Shown here piece by piece: positions 23,757 to 34,800 of a stretch of DNA of 64,000 nucleotides. The position numbers and the translations under genes are program-made. The notes beneath the pieces are model-generated. The model was given only the letters and a program-made list of their open reading frames with translations. It was not told where the DNA came from and searched no databases. Source of the DNA: Alitta virens (lineage: Eukaryota; Annelida; Polychaeta; Phyllodocida; Nereididae); assembly GCA_932294295.1 (NCBI GenBank), contig OW028580.1:39000336-39064335 (forward strand). Direction: 5' to 3'. Every line of letters begins with the position of its first letter. Positions within the stretch are counted from its first letter, which is position 1.

Positions 23757-24500
23757 CCTAAGGAATATTTAAACAATGACTCAGAATCTCAGATGGTATT
23801 AAGAAAATCTAAAATGAAAGATTCATATCAACTAGGTATTACTACTGACAACTAGGTGGATGTAATTGATTTAATATATTAATTACTTCTACTCAGAAAG
23901 GGTAATTGTATAAACGACCATGTATGATCACCACATGTGTTCATTGTTTTTTTTTTTTTTTGTAAATGAAATCTATTAACATTTTACAAGAACTTATAAT
24001 CTAGGAATATTATAACTAAATGCTGTTTGCTATACAGATGATATTTGCTACATCATTCCATGTTTAAAAACATCAGCATGATATTGTACAACATCTCATC
24101 ATCTTATTTGTAATTTCATCTTCGTATTTGAAATAGATTTTTAATTATTTTCATAAAATTTTAAAGTGTAATTTTAAAACAATCATGGCACAGTGTCATG
24201 ATATTAAGAGAAAACATGCTGTCATTATGAAACTATTTATAACTTTGAATACGAAGAAATGGAAGTTTGATCAATATTCATTATGTACTGATCATGTTAA
24301 TTGTAAAAAAAAGTGTCAAAAGTAGCTAGTACGTATTTTGTTAAACCGTGTTACCTGTTACTGCTAATCATAATGTTATGTTAAAAATACATCATGCGAT
24401 ACGTATAATTTCATTGTGATTAATAATTCCGTGCTGTTGTGAAACAAAGAAATGTTTATTTTTCATTTAGGTTTCAATAAAATGTTTGTGAAACTATATT
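23757..24500 (+). other. GPCR 3' UTR (inferred)
   Basis: AT-rich sequence running from the GPCR stop to just past an AATAAA. It contains a long T homopolymer near 23,947. Confidence 0.5.
24476..24481 (+). terminator. Poly(A) signal for the GPCR gene
   Basis: AATAAA in 'GTTTCAATAAAATGTTTGTG', about 720 bp after the stop and followed by a T-rich stretch. Confidence 0.6.
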
Positions 24501-24509
24501 TTCTTTAAT

Positions 24510-24970
24510 ATTTACGTGGCAATCCCTGAGTATTACCAGTCAAATAATTCACATTTCAAACCAATAGGACACTACCTCATCTGAAAAACCTAAGAAATAT
24601 ATTGAAACAATGGTGTCTATGTTTTCTAAACAGGTCTAATAATTTCAGTAAGTTATATTATATTTAGGGACGTTTTTAACTGCTAAGTTTTTTTATGTGC
24701 TAATTATGTGATGACTAGACCGGGATAATCACCGACAGTGGCACCATCCTTGCAATAAGGAGGCCCAGGACATGTTGTGCAAAACAACCACAAGATGGCA
24801 CTCGAGGTTGGTAGAGGAAGAAATGCCACCTTGTGGAGGATAGGACAGAATTCAAAACACTCAGCTCTAGCAATTATTGGAGACCTGCCTAAGCAATCAG
24901 TGCAGAAACGTCAAATTATGATGCCATTAATAAATTTGAATTTACTCCGATGCCAGATACAGATATACAA
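24510..24970. other. No gene seen; short imperfect inverted repeat
   Basis: 'CCACAAGATGGCA' near 24,788 and 'TGCCACCTTGTGG' near 24,824 form an inverted repeat. Nothing else is supported. Confidence 0.4.
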
Positions 24971-24974
24971 TTTA

Positions 24975-26815
24975 ATATATATATATATAGATTTTATTGA
25001 CATGTAAAATATCATAAGTGATACATATGTCATTCAGTTAAAAGATAACATGAAAGAGACATTAATGTAAATACAGAAAGCAATAAAATTTCAATAATCA
25101 AGGTTCCAGCCACCAAGTTAACTATTAATACATGTTTAACATCCACATACACAATAGAAAAAATACAAGCCGCTAATAAAAACATTTCACTCTTAAAGTC
25201 CAAAACATGACAAGCACATCATAACTAATAAACTAATAAACTAAATTAATAACTGTGTGGATACAGGAGATGGTTTTCTCTACACATCGGCTTGAAGGAG
25301 AAACTTTCCTAAACTATTTAATAACTCAGGTTCCTTGTTTGTCATTATTGCTGTAAACTTAGTTATATCATCTAGAGACAAGAAGTTGTTAATAAATTTA
25401 GTTGCATTCAAAAAAAGGTTAACACGGTGTTGCTCATTACCAGGACAGACAATCAAACAGTGAATTTCGTCTTCTACAAAGTTTAACGTACACTTTTCAC
25501 ATATTCTATTTGGAGCAGGAATTATTGGTTTATGGTGTCGACCTGTTTCAATCTTCAGGCTATGTGAACTTGTCCTAAATCTAGCTATTTTAGTTAACAC
25601 TTTGCGAATTTGTTGCAATTCAAGATAAGGTTCTATTCTACAATCAGTTTTAAAAAGTTTATATGTCCTAAGTTTTGGTTGTTGTGAACTGTCATTTATT
25701 GCATTTATAAGTCGCTCATGTTCGGCTTCATAGAGTCTTAGTTTCACTGTGTTAGAGATATTATCAATGTCAAAGTTTCTGAGGTTACTAATATCATATT
25801 CAATGTTGCAGTTATTTAATACATGACACACTTTACTGAACCAGTTATTTCCATTTACTGCATTCACATAAATTTCCTTCTGAAAATTTAAACATTTCTT
25901 AAGTAAACTGTCATCAGGTGCTCTTTCCAATCTTATCCAGTAATTCACCATTCTAATTTTCTGTCTGACATGCAATGGGAATCTACCTGTTTCACCATAG
26001 ACTGCTAAAGATGGTGTTTGTTTTCTAACTCCTAATATGTTTTTAAGATATGCAAGTTGCAAATTTTCTAATTCAGGCATAGATTTTTCACTTGTCCATA
26101 TTTCACTATTGTACTCCAGGATAGGTAAAATATAGGTATCAAACATTCGAAGATATAGCATGGGATCGATTTTTCCTAATGCTTGTTTTGAATCACCTTG
26201 CAGTGCAAAGAGCGCTTTATGAGCTTGTGTTGAGAGGTATTCCGTCATCTTGCTATGTATTCTACGCTTATTAGTAAGCATATGGCCAAGATATTTGAAG
26301 CTGTCAACATTTACTAGTTTTTCCCCATTACAGAAGAAGGTGCTTATTGCTTTGTTACCAATCTGCATCACTTTGGTTTTACTAACATTTACAATAAGGT
26401 GCCATTTTTTACAGTAATTATGAAGTGAATTTATACTATTTTGCATGCAATTAGGGGAATCAGCTACAAGTGCGATGTCATCGGCATACAATATATGTGT
26501 AAGAGTAAAATCACCTAATGTTATTCCATCGGATTTTTCAAGATGATCGGGTAGATCTGACATAAATTCATTGAATAATTTTGGGCTGAGGATTCCACCT
26601 TGTAATACCCCACATTTGCTGTCAATAGAACCACCGGTATTACCACCTTGATTTACTCTTGCTTTTGCCTTATCATACATACTAATGATAACCTTGAGCA
26701 TTTTGTCACCAATATTCTGCTGCATCAATTTGTAGTACAAAGCATTTCTATTAATGTAATCGAATGCTTTAGTAAAATCAACAAAGAATATAATACATGT
26801 AATGAATAGAAGATT
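24975..26815 (-). mobile_element. 5'-truncated non-LTR retrotransposon (LINE)
   Basis: A minus-strand LINE carrying the C-terminal part of its ORF2. The 3' end lies near a (TA)n run at about 24,979-24,990, with AATAAA just before it on the minus strand. The 5' end breaks off around 26,800-26,815, within the RT domain, and no endonuclease domain is present. 5' truncation with an intact 3' end is typical of target-primed reverse transcription. Confidence 0.85.
25280..26800 (-). CDS. LINE reverse transcriptase ORF, 5'-truncated
   Basis: The frame is open from about 26,800 to its stop at 25,280; its first internal ATG is at 26,740. RT motif A 'FFVDFTKAFDYINR' lies upstream of that ATG, so the ATG is not the true start. 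Then come motif B 'GVLQGGILSPKLFNEF', motif C 'YADDIALVA', and a thumb region with 'FKYLGHMLT'. The C-terminal part has a CxxC...H...C cluster ('ICEKC', 'EIHCLIVCP'), seen in many CR1/L2/jockey-group LINEs. RT palm motifs before A, and the endonuclease, are missing, so it cannot be autonomous. The long frame lacks internal stops, so the insertion looks young. The clade is not certain. Confidence 0.88.
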   Translation of the reverse strand, partial: TCIIFFVDFTKAFDYINRNALYYKLMQQNIGDKMLKVIISMYDKAKARVNQGGNTGGSIDSKCGVLQGGILSPKLFNEFMSDLPDHLEKSDGITLGDFTLTHILYADDIALVADSPNCMQNSINSLHNYCKKWHLIVNVSKTKVMQIGNKAISTFFCNGEKLVNVDSFKYLGHMLTNKRRIHSKMTEYLSTQAHKALFALQGDSKQALGKIDPMLYLRMFDTYILPILEYNSEIWTSEKSMPELENLQLAYLKNILGVRKQTPSLAVYGETGRFPLHVRQKIRMVNYWIRLERAPDDSLLKKCLNFQKEIYVNAVNGNNWFSKVCHVLNNCNIEYDISNLRNFDIDNISNTVKLRLYEAEHERLINAINDSSQQPKLRTYKLFKTDCRIEPYLELQQIRKVLTKIARFRTSSHSLKIETGRHHKPIIPAPNRICEKCTLNFVEDEIHCLIVCPGNEQHRVNLFLNATKFINNFLSLDDITKFTAIMTNKEPELLNSLGKFLLQADV

Positions 26816-27118
26816 ATCCTTGTAAAACAGTTTTTCTTATTGCATGAATGCTGTATCCCATGACAGATAACACAAATCAAAAGCAATCATTTGTTGTATT
26901 CCCAATTGATTATGGATAACTGTCAACAGCATAACAGTCTGCTCATATATTAAAAAATATACAATAGTCGAGAAATTTGATTGGGAATCCATCAAACTTT
27001 ACCAATATTATTTTAATTTCAAAGTTTTGGCATGATTTTCATTTGATTTTAGGATATTCATACTATCATTCCATTCAATCTAACCATAAACAGTAACATT
27101 AGACAAGGAGTACACCCT
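26816..27118. other. No recognised feature
   Basis: AT-rich spacer between the LINE and a small MITE. Confidence 0.4.
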
Positions 27119-27119
27119 T

Positions 27120-27269
27120 CAGTGGCGGATTTAGGGGGGAGGAGGTTTGGGGGTTGCAACACCCTACCCCCATTGGCCTAGTACATTTCAATAAAAAAAA
27201 GAATATTAAAAAAATCAGCGGTTGCCAACCCTCCCCCCCCCCGTGGAATATTTTCTGGATCCGCCCCTG
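27120..27269. mobile_element. 150-bp hAT-type MITE
   Basis: It starts 'CAGTGGCGGATTTAGGGGGG' and ends 'CTGGATCCGCCCCTG', imperfect inverted copies of the CAGGGGCGGATCCAG-type end common in hAT elements. There is no coding capacity. I could not find a clean 8-bp target-site duplication. Confidence 0.7.
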
Positions 27270-27744
27270 CCTTTACATCACCCAGTCTGAACACTGCTGC
27301 CTCAGACTTGCATACCTCCTTGAAGCCGGTGAAAATATGCAACAACAACAAAAAATCTTACAGACTTGTAAAAGTTCAAAGCATGTTTTTTTGAGAGCGA
27401 AATTGAAGTCAGTTCAGAAGAGACCCAAACACATAAAAAAAAATGTTTGCGTAAATGTACATATATTAAATATATATTTCTGTGATAATATAATCATAGA
27501 GTTAATATTTTAATTGATTTCTGCATATTTATTTGGTTCAATTGGAGAACCACAAACGTCAAGTAAGTTCATTTACGTTTCAAACTAACTACATTTGTAC
27601 CTTTGGTCACTTAAAACAGCTGCAAACTGTAATAGGCAGTGGAAAAAACTACATTAGCATTGACCAGAAAAAATGTGGTATGAACAATAGCCTTTCTCAT
27701 TTTCCATAGGATTTTGTCCGAAACTTTTGCAATTGTTTACTCAC

Positions 27745-28013
27745 GCATTTACTGTATCGATAACTCTCACTAAAGGGCCTCCAAAAAAATCCCAAGGTCA
27801 TATGGTCTTGCTAGGTCATCTCTTGTAATGTTCATTGTGTGGATGAAGGTTGTGGAGGTCATGTTTGCTGGTTTGAATATCCTTTCCACCATGAGGTCTT
27901 CCCAGTTTTCACCAGAGAGGACTTCTGTTATAAAGGCTAGCGAGTCATACATCTGATTGTTATAAATTGGGGAGTCACGGAATGCTCCCAAAAGACATAT
28001 GAAATAACTGTCA
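27745..28013 (-). pseudogene. Relict exon 3 of a beta-lactamase-like serine hydrolase (gene 0)
   Basis: Homologous to exon 3 of the three downstream-array genes. It keeps the YxN motif ('IYNNQMYD') and 'SGENWEDLM'. Lesions: a T run of seven where the intact genes have five shifts the frame near 27,784, and the splice acceptor lacks the CCAG present in the intact genes. The donor (GC|GTGAGT) survives. Exons 4-5 are not found between here and the LINE, and exon 1 was not found. This is probably the dead end of the array. A homopolymer sequencing error could explain the frameshift alone, but not the missing exons. Confidence 0.8.
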
Positions 28014-28019
28014 TAAGAC

Positions 28020-29100
28020 AAGGCAAAGAATGATTTAAGTGTCAGTAAAGCTAAATGAATGTTTAAGAGAGTTTATTTATAGTTAATTTATGATAATGTT
28101 TTGAATATGCAGAAAGTCTGAAGAAATGATTTGCTAATTATCCCCAGAGTCGAAGGTTTTTGAAATAATGAAAATTTCCTTCTGACCACTTTCTATGTTC
28201 TTTCTATGTTGTTTGAAACTTGTTGCAGTTGGATTGTTTATCTATTTTATAAATCCCCACATAGCCATGTATTACAAATGTAAAATTTTATCTATAAAAT
28301 GAAATTCCCTGTTGGTAGACATGCTAGCGGCTGTATACCAAAGTGTCTGTCTCCAACGCCATATTAAAAAAAAAAAGTATTTTGATTGATACTATAACAT
28401 TTATTGTAAACAAATAATATTTTGGTTGGAATAAACATATCTCACTCTATATATATAGGTGTGAGTGTTTATGAAATTTGGTTAATAAACCTTGCCAACT
28501 TCAATTGAATAATATAACAGACTTTGTTCCCAACATTTTAATTACTAGATTATCTACAGATGTTAAGAATAACATATAAATGGCCTTATATGTATGTATG
28601 ATAATAATATTAAAATGCACACAAATTCAGTATACAGCAAACACTGTTAAGTGTATATGCCGCAATTTAAATCAGTTACATATTATTCATATAAGGTCTG
28701 AAAGGAAAATAGGAATATTTAAAACATGAGTAGTTATAAACAAAAATTAGATTTTTATGAAAATAATAATTATACCTAAAGTCACAATTCAATTCAATTC
28801 ATTCAATTTATTGGACCAACTAATTAGAAGAGAAACATGATTTATACATAAGCACAATATAAACAATATACACATTATAGCTGGTTGGTGGACACCAGGA
28901 TGATGTATATCACCATTACCACAATAAAGTACATGTTATAATTACAAAAAATAAGCTCCAATGCTACAATATGTTTTACAGAGTAAAAAAAAAAATTGAA
29001 TTAAGACAAATTTAAAAAAAGAATAATTTAAAGATAAAGAAGTGAAAAATAAGGATCAAATGCATACTTTAAGCAGAAATTGTGAGAAAACTTAGAGAAC
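28020..29100. other. AT-rich spacer within the gene 0 relict
   Basis: Corresponds to intron 2 of the relict gene. Nothing else is recognised. Confidence 0.4.
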
Positions 29101-29103
29101 TTA

Positions 29104-29613
29104 AGGGCCCTTCACACATAGTCGGATCAGACGCCAGTGTGTCCCAAAGGAAAATTTCTTTCACTCCGGGGGGTGTCCGGGATCAAAGAAAATGTCAACA
29201 AAAAAGAAATGTTTGGCGATGTGTACACGATGGCAATACGGTGTCACAAGGAACAATACGGAGTTAACATGACTCTCCCGGAAGAGTGCGGCTACAACCG
29301 GTCTTTACACCGTGTTCATTTGTGTGGAACCATGTTGGTCCTTGTACTCTCCGGCGTACATGGCTGTAAATCTTTCATGCCCAGTTGATGCCGGAGATAA
29401 CACGAAGTATGCCAAGGTCAAAACGGAGATTCCCGGAGATCAGCGGAGTCTACTGGGAATCTACAAGGATCAACACAGATCAACACGGATCAACACGGAT
29501 TAAATTACTCCAGAAATGCCAGAAATAAACACGAGGTCTACGCGGTATTACCCGGAGCATGCCGGAGTGATACTCCAGGACACTCCGGCGTCTGATCCGG
29601 CTATGTGTGAACG
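29104..29613. mobile_element. MITE of about 500 bp with 25-bp terminal inverted repeats
   Basis: The ends at 29,111-29,135 and 29,587-29,611 are inverted copies with one mismatch ('TTCACACATAGTCGGATCAG' and its complement). The element is markedly richer in CG (CCGGAG, CGGAT motifs) than the AT-rich DNA around it. It contains short tandem 'GATCAACACGGATCAACACG' units near 29,468-29,500. No transposase. The short open frames inside are not genes. Confidence 0.8.
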
Positions 29614-29884
29614 AAGAAGAAGAAAGGAAAACAATAATTAGATATATACATGATTGTCATAGTATGAATAAACATAATAATAATAATAATATTTTAACAT
29701 GCCACAAAGTAGAAAAGAAAAAAAAACTAAATAATATATAAAGCAATAATGATCATAAGAACAATAAATATATACATAGAGAAATGAAAATATAAAAAGA
29801 CACCAGAGTCATGATTGTTACTGTTAAATGCGATTATGGCAATGCTTGTAGGTGGCTGAAGGAAAACTTATCTGAAAACCTATT

Positions 29885-30029
29885 TTAATACAGAAAATTT
29901 GTGAAATTGAAACTATGCGTCAGCTGCATGCAATGAGATGCTAGGTCTTCCAGCATTGCCAGAATTGATCCATCGAAGAAGTAAAAATCTTCTTGAAGAA
30001 CATCCCTTACCCTTACGTTCCATAACATG
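29885..30029 (-). pseudogene. Relict exon 2 of serine hydrolase gene 0
   Basis: The acceptor 'TTGTTTTCCAG' ends just above 30,029. The sequence reads like exon 2 of the intact genes ('VRDVLQEDFYFFDG' against VRDVLGEDFYFHDG) but drifts after about 35 codons and meets an in-frame TAA near 29,886, where the intact exon continues. Confidence 0.7.
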
Positions 30030-30034
30030 CTGGA

Positions 30035-30845
30035 AAACAATCAAACTGATGTAATAGAAATATTTCACTTTTTTCAATTATTCTATAATAAGTTATGATC
30101 ATATGAAAATGTTACTTTTCCATATAAGATACACGCCAACAAGAACTACTGAGAGATGAAGAAGTAGTATAAACAAGTATCAAATGAATACTGTTTATGC
30201 AAGTAATGTAATAAATACACATTTACCAAACTATGTTGGAATAACTGGTGAAAGGAAGACTCGTCCATCACACTCATTTACACATTAGAAAGATTATAAA
30301 CACATTCATTCCATTGTTTTATACAAAAGTTGAAACAAAATGTTTTAAAATTGCAAAAATAGGAGAGACATCAATTTCCCACACACAACACGTTCACAAC
30401 TTCTTCAAACCATTCATTACTCCCAATGACTGGTCATCCATATATGATCAAGTTTTTGGAGTGGTCATCTTAAGGTTTCGACAGAAACGCTTTTGTACAG
30501 GGAATAGAAAAGAGAAAAGACAGGTTCACAGGCACTGGTCATCAAATATCCATGAGAAATGATCAAAAGTACAAATGCCAGAAACTTGTTTTGAGATATC
30601 AATTGAAGTGTATGCACACCTTTGACCCATCAAATTTTCGATATTTGAAAAAATCCTGCATTTTGTCAAACGCATTACATTTATCAGACTGAAAATATAT
30701 ATTTTCAATAAATTAGGTCTTCAGTAATATATTTGAGAAAAAATAACATCGTAGTGGGGTTTTTGTCAGGTGTATGCAGATTTTTGACTGCAACTGTATC
30801 AGACATAATTATTCAAAGTTGCTCAAAAAATCATCTCGTACAGCA
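30035..30845. other. Intergenic spacer of the array, old version
   Basis: About 30,610-30,725 resembles 40,395-40,508, the sequence directly 5' of the LTR element in the younger units ('GATCCTGCATTTTGTCAAA'-like). Here no LTR element follows, so this is close to an empty version of that site. No gene is seen. Confidence 0.55.
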
Positions 30846-30847
30846 CT

Positions 30848-31105
30848 ATGAATTTTGGTTAATTCCGTTTCTGGCGTTGCAACTCTTCTACGACGTTTTG
30901 CGTATCCTTATTTCGAAGATTCTAGAAGTCTGATTGGCTGAGGCCTTAAAATTAATTATTTGTTATTGGCGATGATGGTCGACGATCATTCCTGTCTAAA
31001 TTGAGGTCAAAATAATAAAGATAATTCTGGAAATATTTTGAACAGTGACCCATCGCGACGTAAAAATCAGGTAAACTTTTCATAGTGCACAGCAATCAGA
31101 AAAAG
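30848..31105 (-). repeat. Dispersed repeat family E, copy 2
   Basis: Inverted partner of 7,300-7,556, sharing 'GTGACCCATCGCGACG' and 'TGGCGTTGCAACTCTTC'. Confidence 0.65.
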
Positions 31106-31249
31106 CATCTTAGTTTGCCCTGTTTACTTCCATGCCAGGGGATCGCCCAGCAAATTTTATTCTTAATTGTAAATCTAGAAATTTCTTAAGTTTGATTTTA
31201 ATAATGCTGAAGAAATGTAAGTCTGAGTCTGAGTCTGCAATTCACTTAA

Positions 31250-31405
31250 AAATAGGGGGAGGGTGTGGTTGACCAGTACTTTCTCAATCTAAATGTAGGA
31301 AAAAGCGGGGGTGGGGGGTGTCTGTCAAAAAAACTGATATCGGTGTTGTGGGAGGGTCTGAAATTTTCTGGTCCACCCTCCCCCCCTCTTTTTTAAATGG
31401 AACCA
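31250..31405. mobile_element. Insertion of about 155 bp absent from the other units
   Basis: The gene 2 spacer reads 'GCAATTCATTTAGCATTAAC' near 43,260. Here the matching flanks are separated by a G-rich then C-rich stretch that starts 'AAAATAGGGGGAGGGTG' and ends 'GGAACCACCC', with TTA on both sides. It is probably a small DNA transposon. The ends are only weakly inverted-repeat. Confidence 0.5.
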
Positions 31406-31762
31406 CCCTTAGCATTATCAATTGTGACTCACTGGGAAGTAACGAGAATAACATGCAAAAAACGGCATAATGTCCAGGAGCTCAACTACATTTTTTATAG
31501 AGGTATCATGAAGAATGTGGACGATGTTGCTGTACTATGTTGGTATTCGCTTATATGCAGTGTGTATATAATCTGCCTCAAAAATTTCAATTGCTCATTT
31601 TGGGTACTAGTGTGAGGTCATCTTACATTCTGTGACCTTCATGGTATTAGAGTGGGTGTGTAATGCTATCATGGAAATCTCAATACCTTTGTTGGTTCAT
31701 TACTAATACTCTCAAGCAGATAACCCTTAAACCCAATAACAAATCATTGCAAGAACATATAT

Positions 31763-31768
31763 TTTATT
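31763..31768 (-). terminator. Poly(A) signal, serine hydrolase gene 1
   Basis: AATAAA on the minus strand about 55 nt after the stop codon. The equivalent hexamer is kept after genes 2 and 3. Confidence 0.7.
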
Positions 31769-31822
31769 TGTCATCAGATACATCAAATATGCTTCACAAC
31801 TAATTTTTCTACAATAATTAAT

Positions 31823-34800
31823 TTATGAACTGCAATTGTTAGGGTTGGGTGGATCTGGGGCATCAGACATTTGCAGACCTCGCATGAAAATTGTCGGCAC
31901 TGATGCATCAAAGCTTGCTAGGCAAAGATCAAATTGTTGAAGTCCTTGTTCAGACCACGCAAATGCGATAAGTTGGAGAACAAGAGGCCAGTCAGATGGT
32001 GCAGGAGCTCCCACGAAGACGTGTTCAAGTTCGGTCGGAAGCAGCTCCCATGGCTCTAATAACCCATACTGAAGGTAGAGTATGGACCCTGACTCATCAG
32101 CGAACACAGTTATGTTGCCATAATAAAAGTCACCATATTCTCCGACATAAGGAGTGAGATCTGCTGGGTAAGGTTTAGCTGAAAGTGCCTTTGATTTTGT
32201 GAGAAATGGGTAACCTGGACCGTCATCTCTATGTGACATCATTTGAATTAATTCTTGTGGCTGTGGCAGGGGAGCCCATGGTTCAGGAAAAGTGCACACA
32301 GTCGTGGTGTTCAACCAAGGTTCTTCATCCAAAACAATATCCATAATAAAAGCATGGGTAAGCAATCGAGCAAGATCTGTATAATCAATTCCATTCAAAA
32401 CCATAAATACTCCGATATCAACATCAGGCAGGAAGGTTACTAAAGCATTGTAACCATATAGGGTGCCGCTATGTGAAATCATCTTGAAGCCTGAAAAAGG
32501 GTTCAGAGTAATAATGAGAATAGTGTAATACATGTATTTCATATAAACTGAACCGCATCATTTCTTTGTGTACAATAATTTCGTGTGGCATCATGATGTT
32601 GCATTGAACCAACATTTGCCGATGCTGGTACACCATCACTTAAATATTATGTACATGCAGCTGTCTCTGCAATGAACCCTTTAATCTTCAGGGTCCCTGG
32701 AAACTGAAGTGACCTACATTTACGATATTGCTACATACGTGCAGCGTAGTGCTCACAACATAAATTAGTCCCATATTCGCCGCACCAGATTGCTTTTAAG
32801 TTATTAGTTATTATACTAATTTTGTACTCGTTGAATGATATTGAGTAACATTGAATCGATGATCATAGATCAAAAGGTGCTAGGTTAGTTGTGCAGAAAT
32901 ATTGGTGAGTTGTTCATAATGAGATTCTGTAGACCCTCGCTGTGCTCAGCAATTTAAAATCACTATAGATGGCGCAAGGGGTCGATTTGTAGGCAGTATA
33001 TGTAGCATCATTAGAGATTGAAATTTATCTCACAATGAAGAAAAAGACCATATATACCTTTGTACCATCCAGTAAAAAAACCAAGACCATAACCATCAGA
33101 AATATAGGTGACGGGTAATGTTGGCTTGTTGAACAAATCAGTTGCCATGGAGAACAGATTGTAAGCAGTGTGAGAGTCTCGCACAACATTTTCAGGAATG
33201 ACTTGAACCCCATTTAAACGCCCCCCATCAACTTGAAGCTTCATCCAATTAGCCATGTCCTCTGCATTTGTGACAATTGATCCTGCCCCTCCTAGGATAG
33301 AAAATCGCCTGGGAACAAAATGAGAGATGCAGACTATTAGGTTAGTAAAGGTTGAATTACCAAACGATAGATAGAAGTCACTTATTCTCAATATCACTCA
33401 GTATATCTTCCCAATATAATATACATATTGTATATGGTAAAGATAATGAAGGAGCCAAAAGGAGAATATTACTACATTGGGCACCCAATGAATATGAGAG
33501 GAAATGTTGTGATGAGGTATGGTTTGCAACCTATACTAATGGAATGATATCAACTACTGGACCAGATGAAAAATTGTCATATTGTAGAGATGTGTATTAG
33601 GGTGTGGCTGGTGCCCCAAAGTTGCCCAATCCAACCAAACTTTTTTTGGTATTTTCTTTTGACAAAAGGAACATGCATGTGCAGTTTCATTGAAATTGAT
33701 GCATTTTTACCTATAGCACAACTGAAGTGAAATTTTATACTATTTTTATGTAGGATTTTTAATAGAATTTTCGTTAATGTCAGATTTTACACTTTGTAAA
33801 TGGAATTTTTTGCTGATTCCTTACAAAGCCATGCATCAATGGAAGTGAGATACAGGTCTGTGACAACTATTTAGCAGTACCGCTACTAGAACTGATAGCT
33901 TGAAATTATGGAAATTTTGAGATTTTTAGGTATTTTCAATATAGATCAATCCGTAATTTGAAACATATAAAAAAGGTGCAGCTTTATTCCATACCAATGG
34001 TAAACGTAAAGAAAATGCCACAGTTCTAATAAATCTATAATTTTGCTTTGGAAACCTATCGGTATTAATCCAATATTATATATATACTATTTTTCAAACT
34101 TTTTTCACCAATGATATTAGCTGCTGAAACCTGTTGAAGTGTTCAAGGCACTAGGTAAGCACCTGCATCTCACATCTAGTGGAAAACTCATGACCAGATA
34201 AAAAATCAGCAAAACATTCTATTTACCCAGTGTAGTATTTTACAATTTGGATATTCTATGAAAAATCCTATATAAACTAGTGTACAAATTCACATGAGTT
34301 ATGCTACAGGTAGAAATGCATCAATTTCCATGAAAGTGCACAGACATGTTCCTTTGGTCAAAAGGCAATACCAAAAGAGGTTAGGTTGGATCTGATAATA
34401 TTTTCAAATATTCTGGGTACCAGCCACACCCCAATGTGTATGAGAGCCAACATTTTTTTTTGATTAATGAAGAATATGAAATATTTACAACTAGATGCAG
34501 ACAGAGAATGTTCTAAGTTATTTTGAATGCAGTTCTCAGCCATTTTTAGGTGCTGTTGCTCCATATGAACTGGAGACAAGCAGCCAGAATGTAAACAGTG
34601 CCTGGTAGCACGTTGTGGCTACCGGAGAAATTACAGACTTTAATAATGAACATTCTAAATTAAAAAAGAACCAAAATCAAAAAATCAAATCAGGTATGTC
34701 ACTTATCTACAATTCCTCTTTGTAAGAATGTTCTGAATCTGTCCATGGGCATCATTATCGAAGCCCAAAACTGCGATATTAGCTGCAATTTTGTTGACAT

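Noticed and set aside
24777..25007. Short plus-strand frame before the LINE
   Set aside because: It spans the LINE 3' end and a TA microsatellite and has no domain.
29082..29503. Overlapping open frames in the CG-rich block
   Set aside because: They lie inside the MITE defined by the 29,111/29,587 inverted ends, and no protein family is recognisable.
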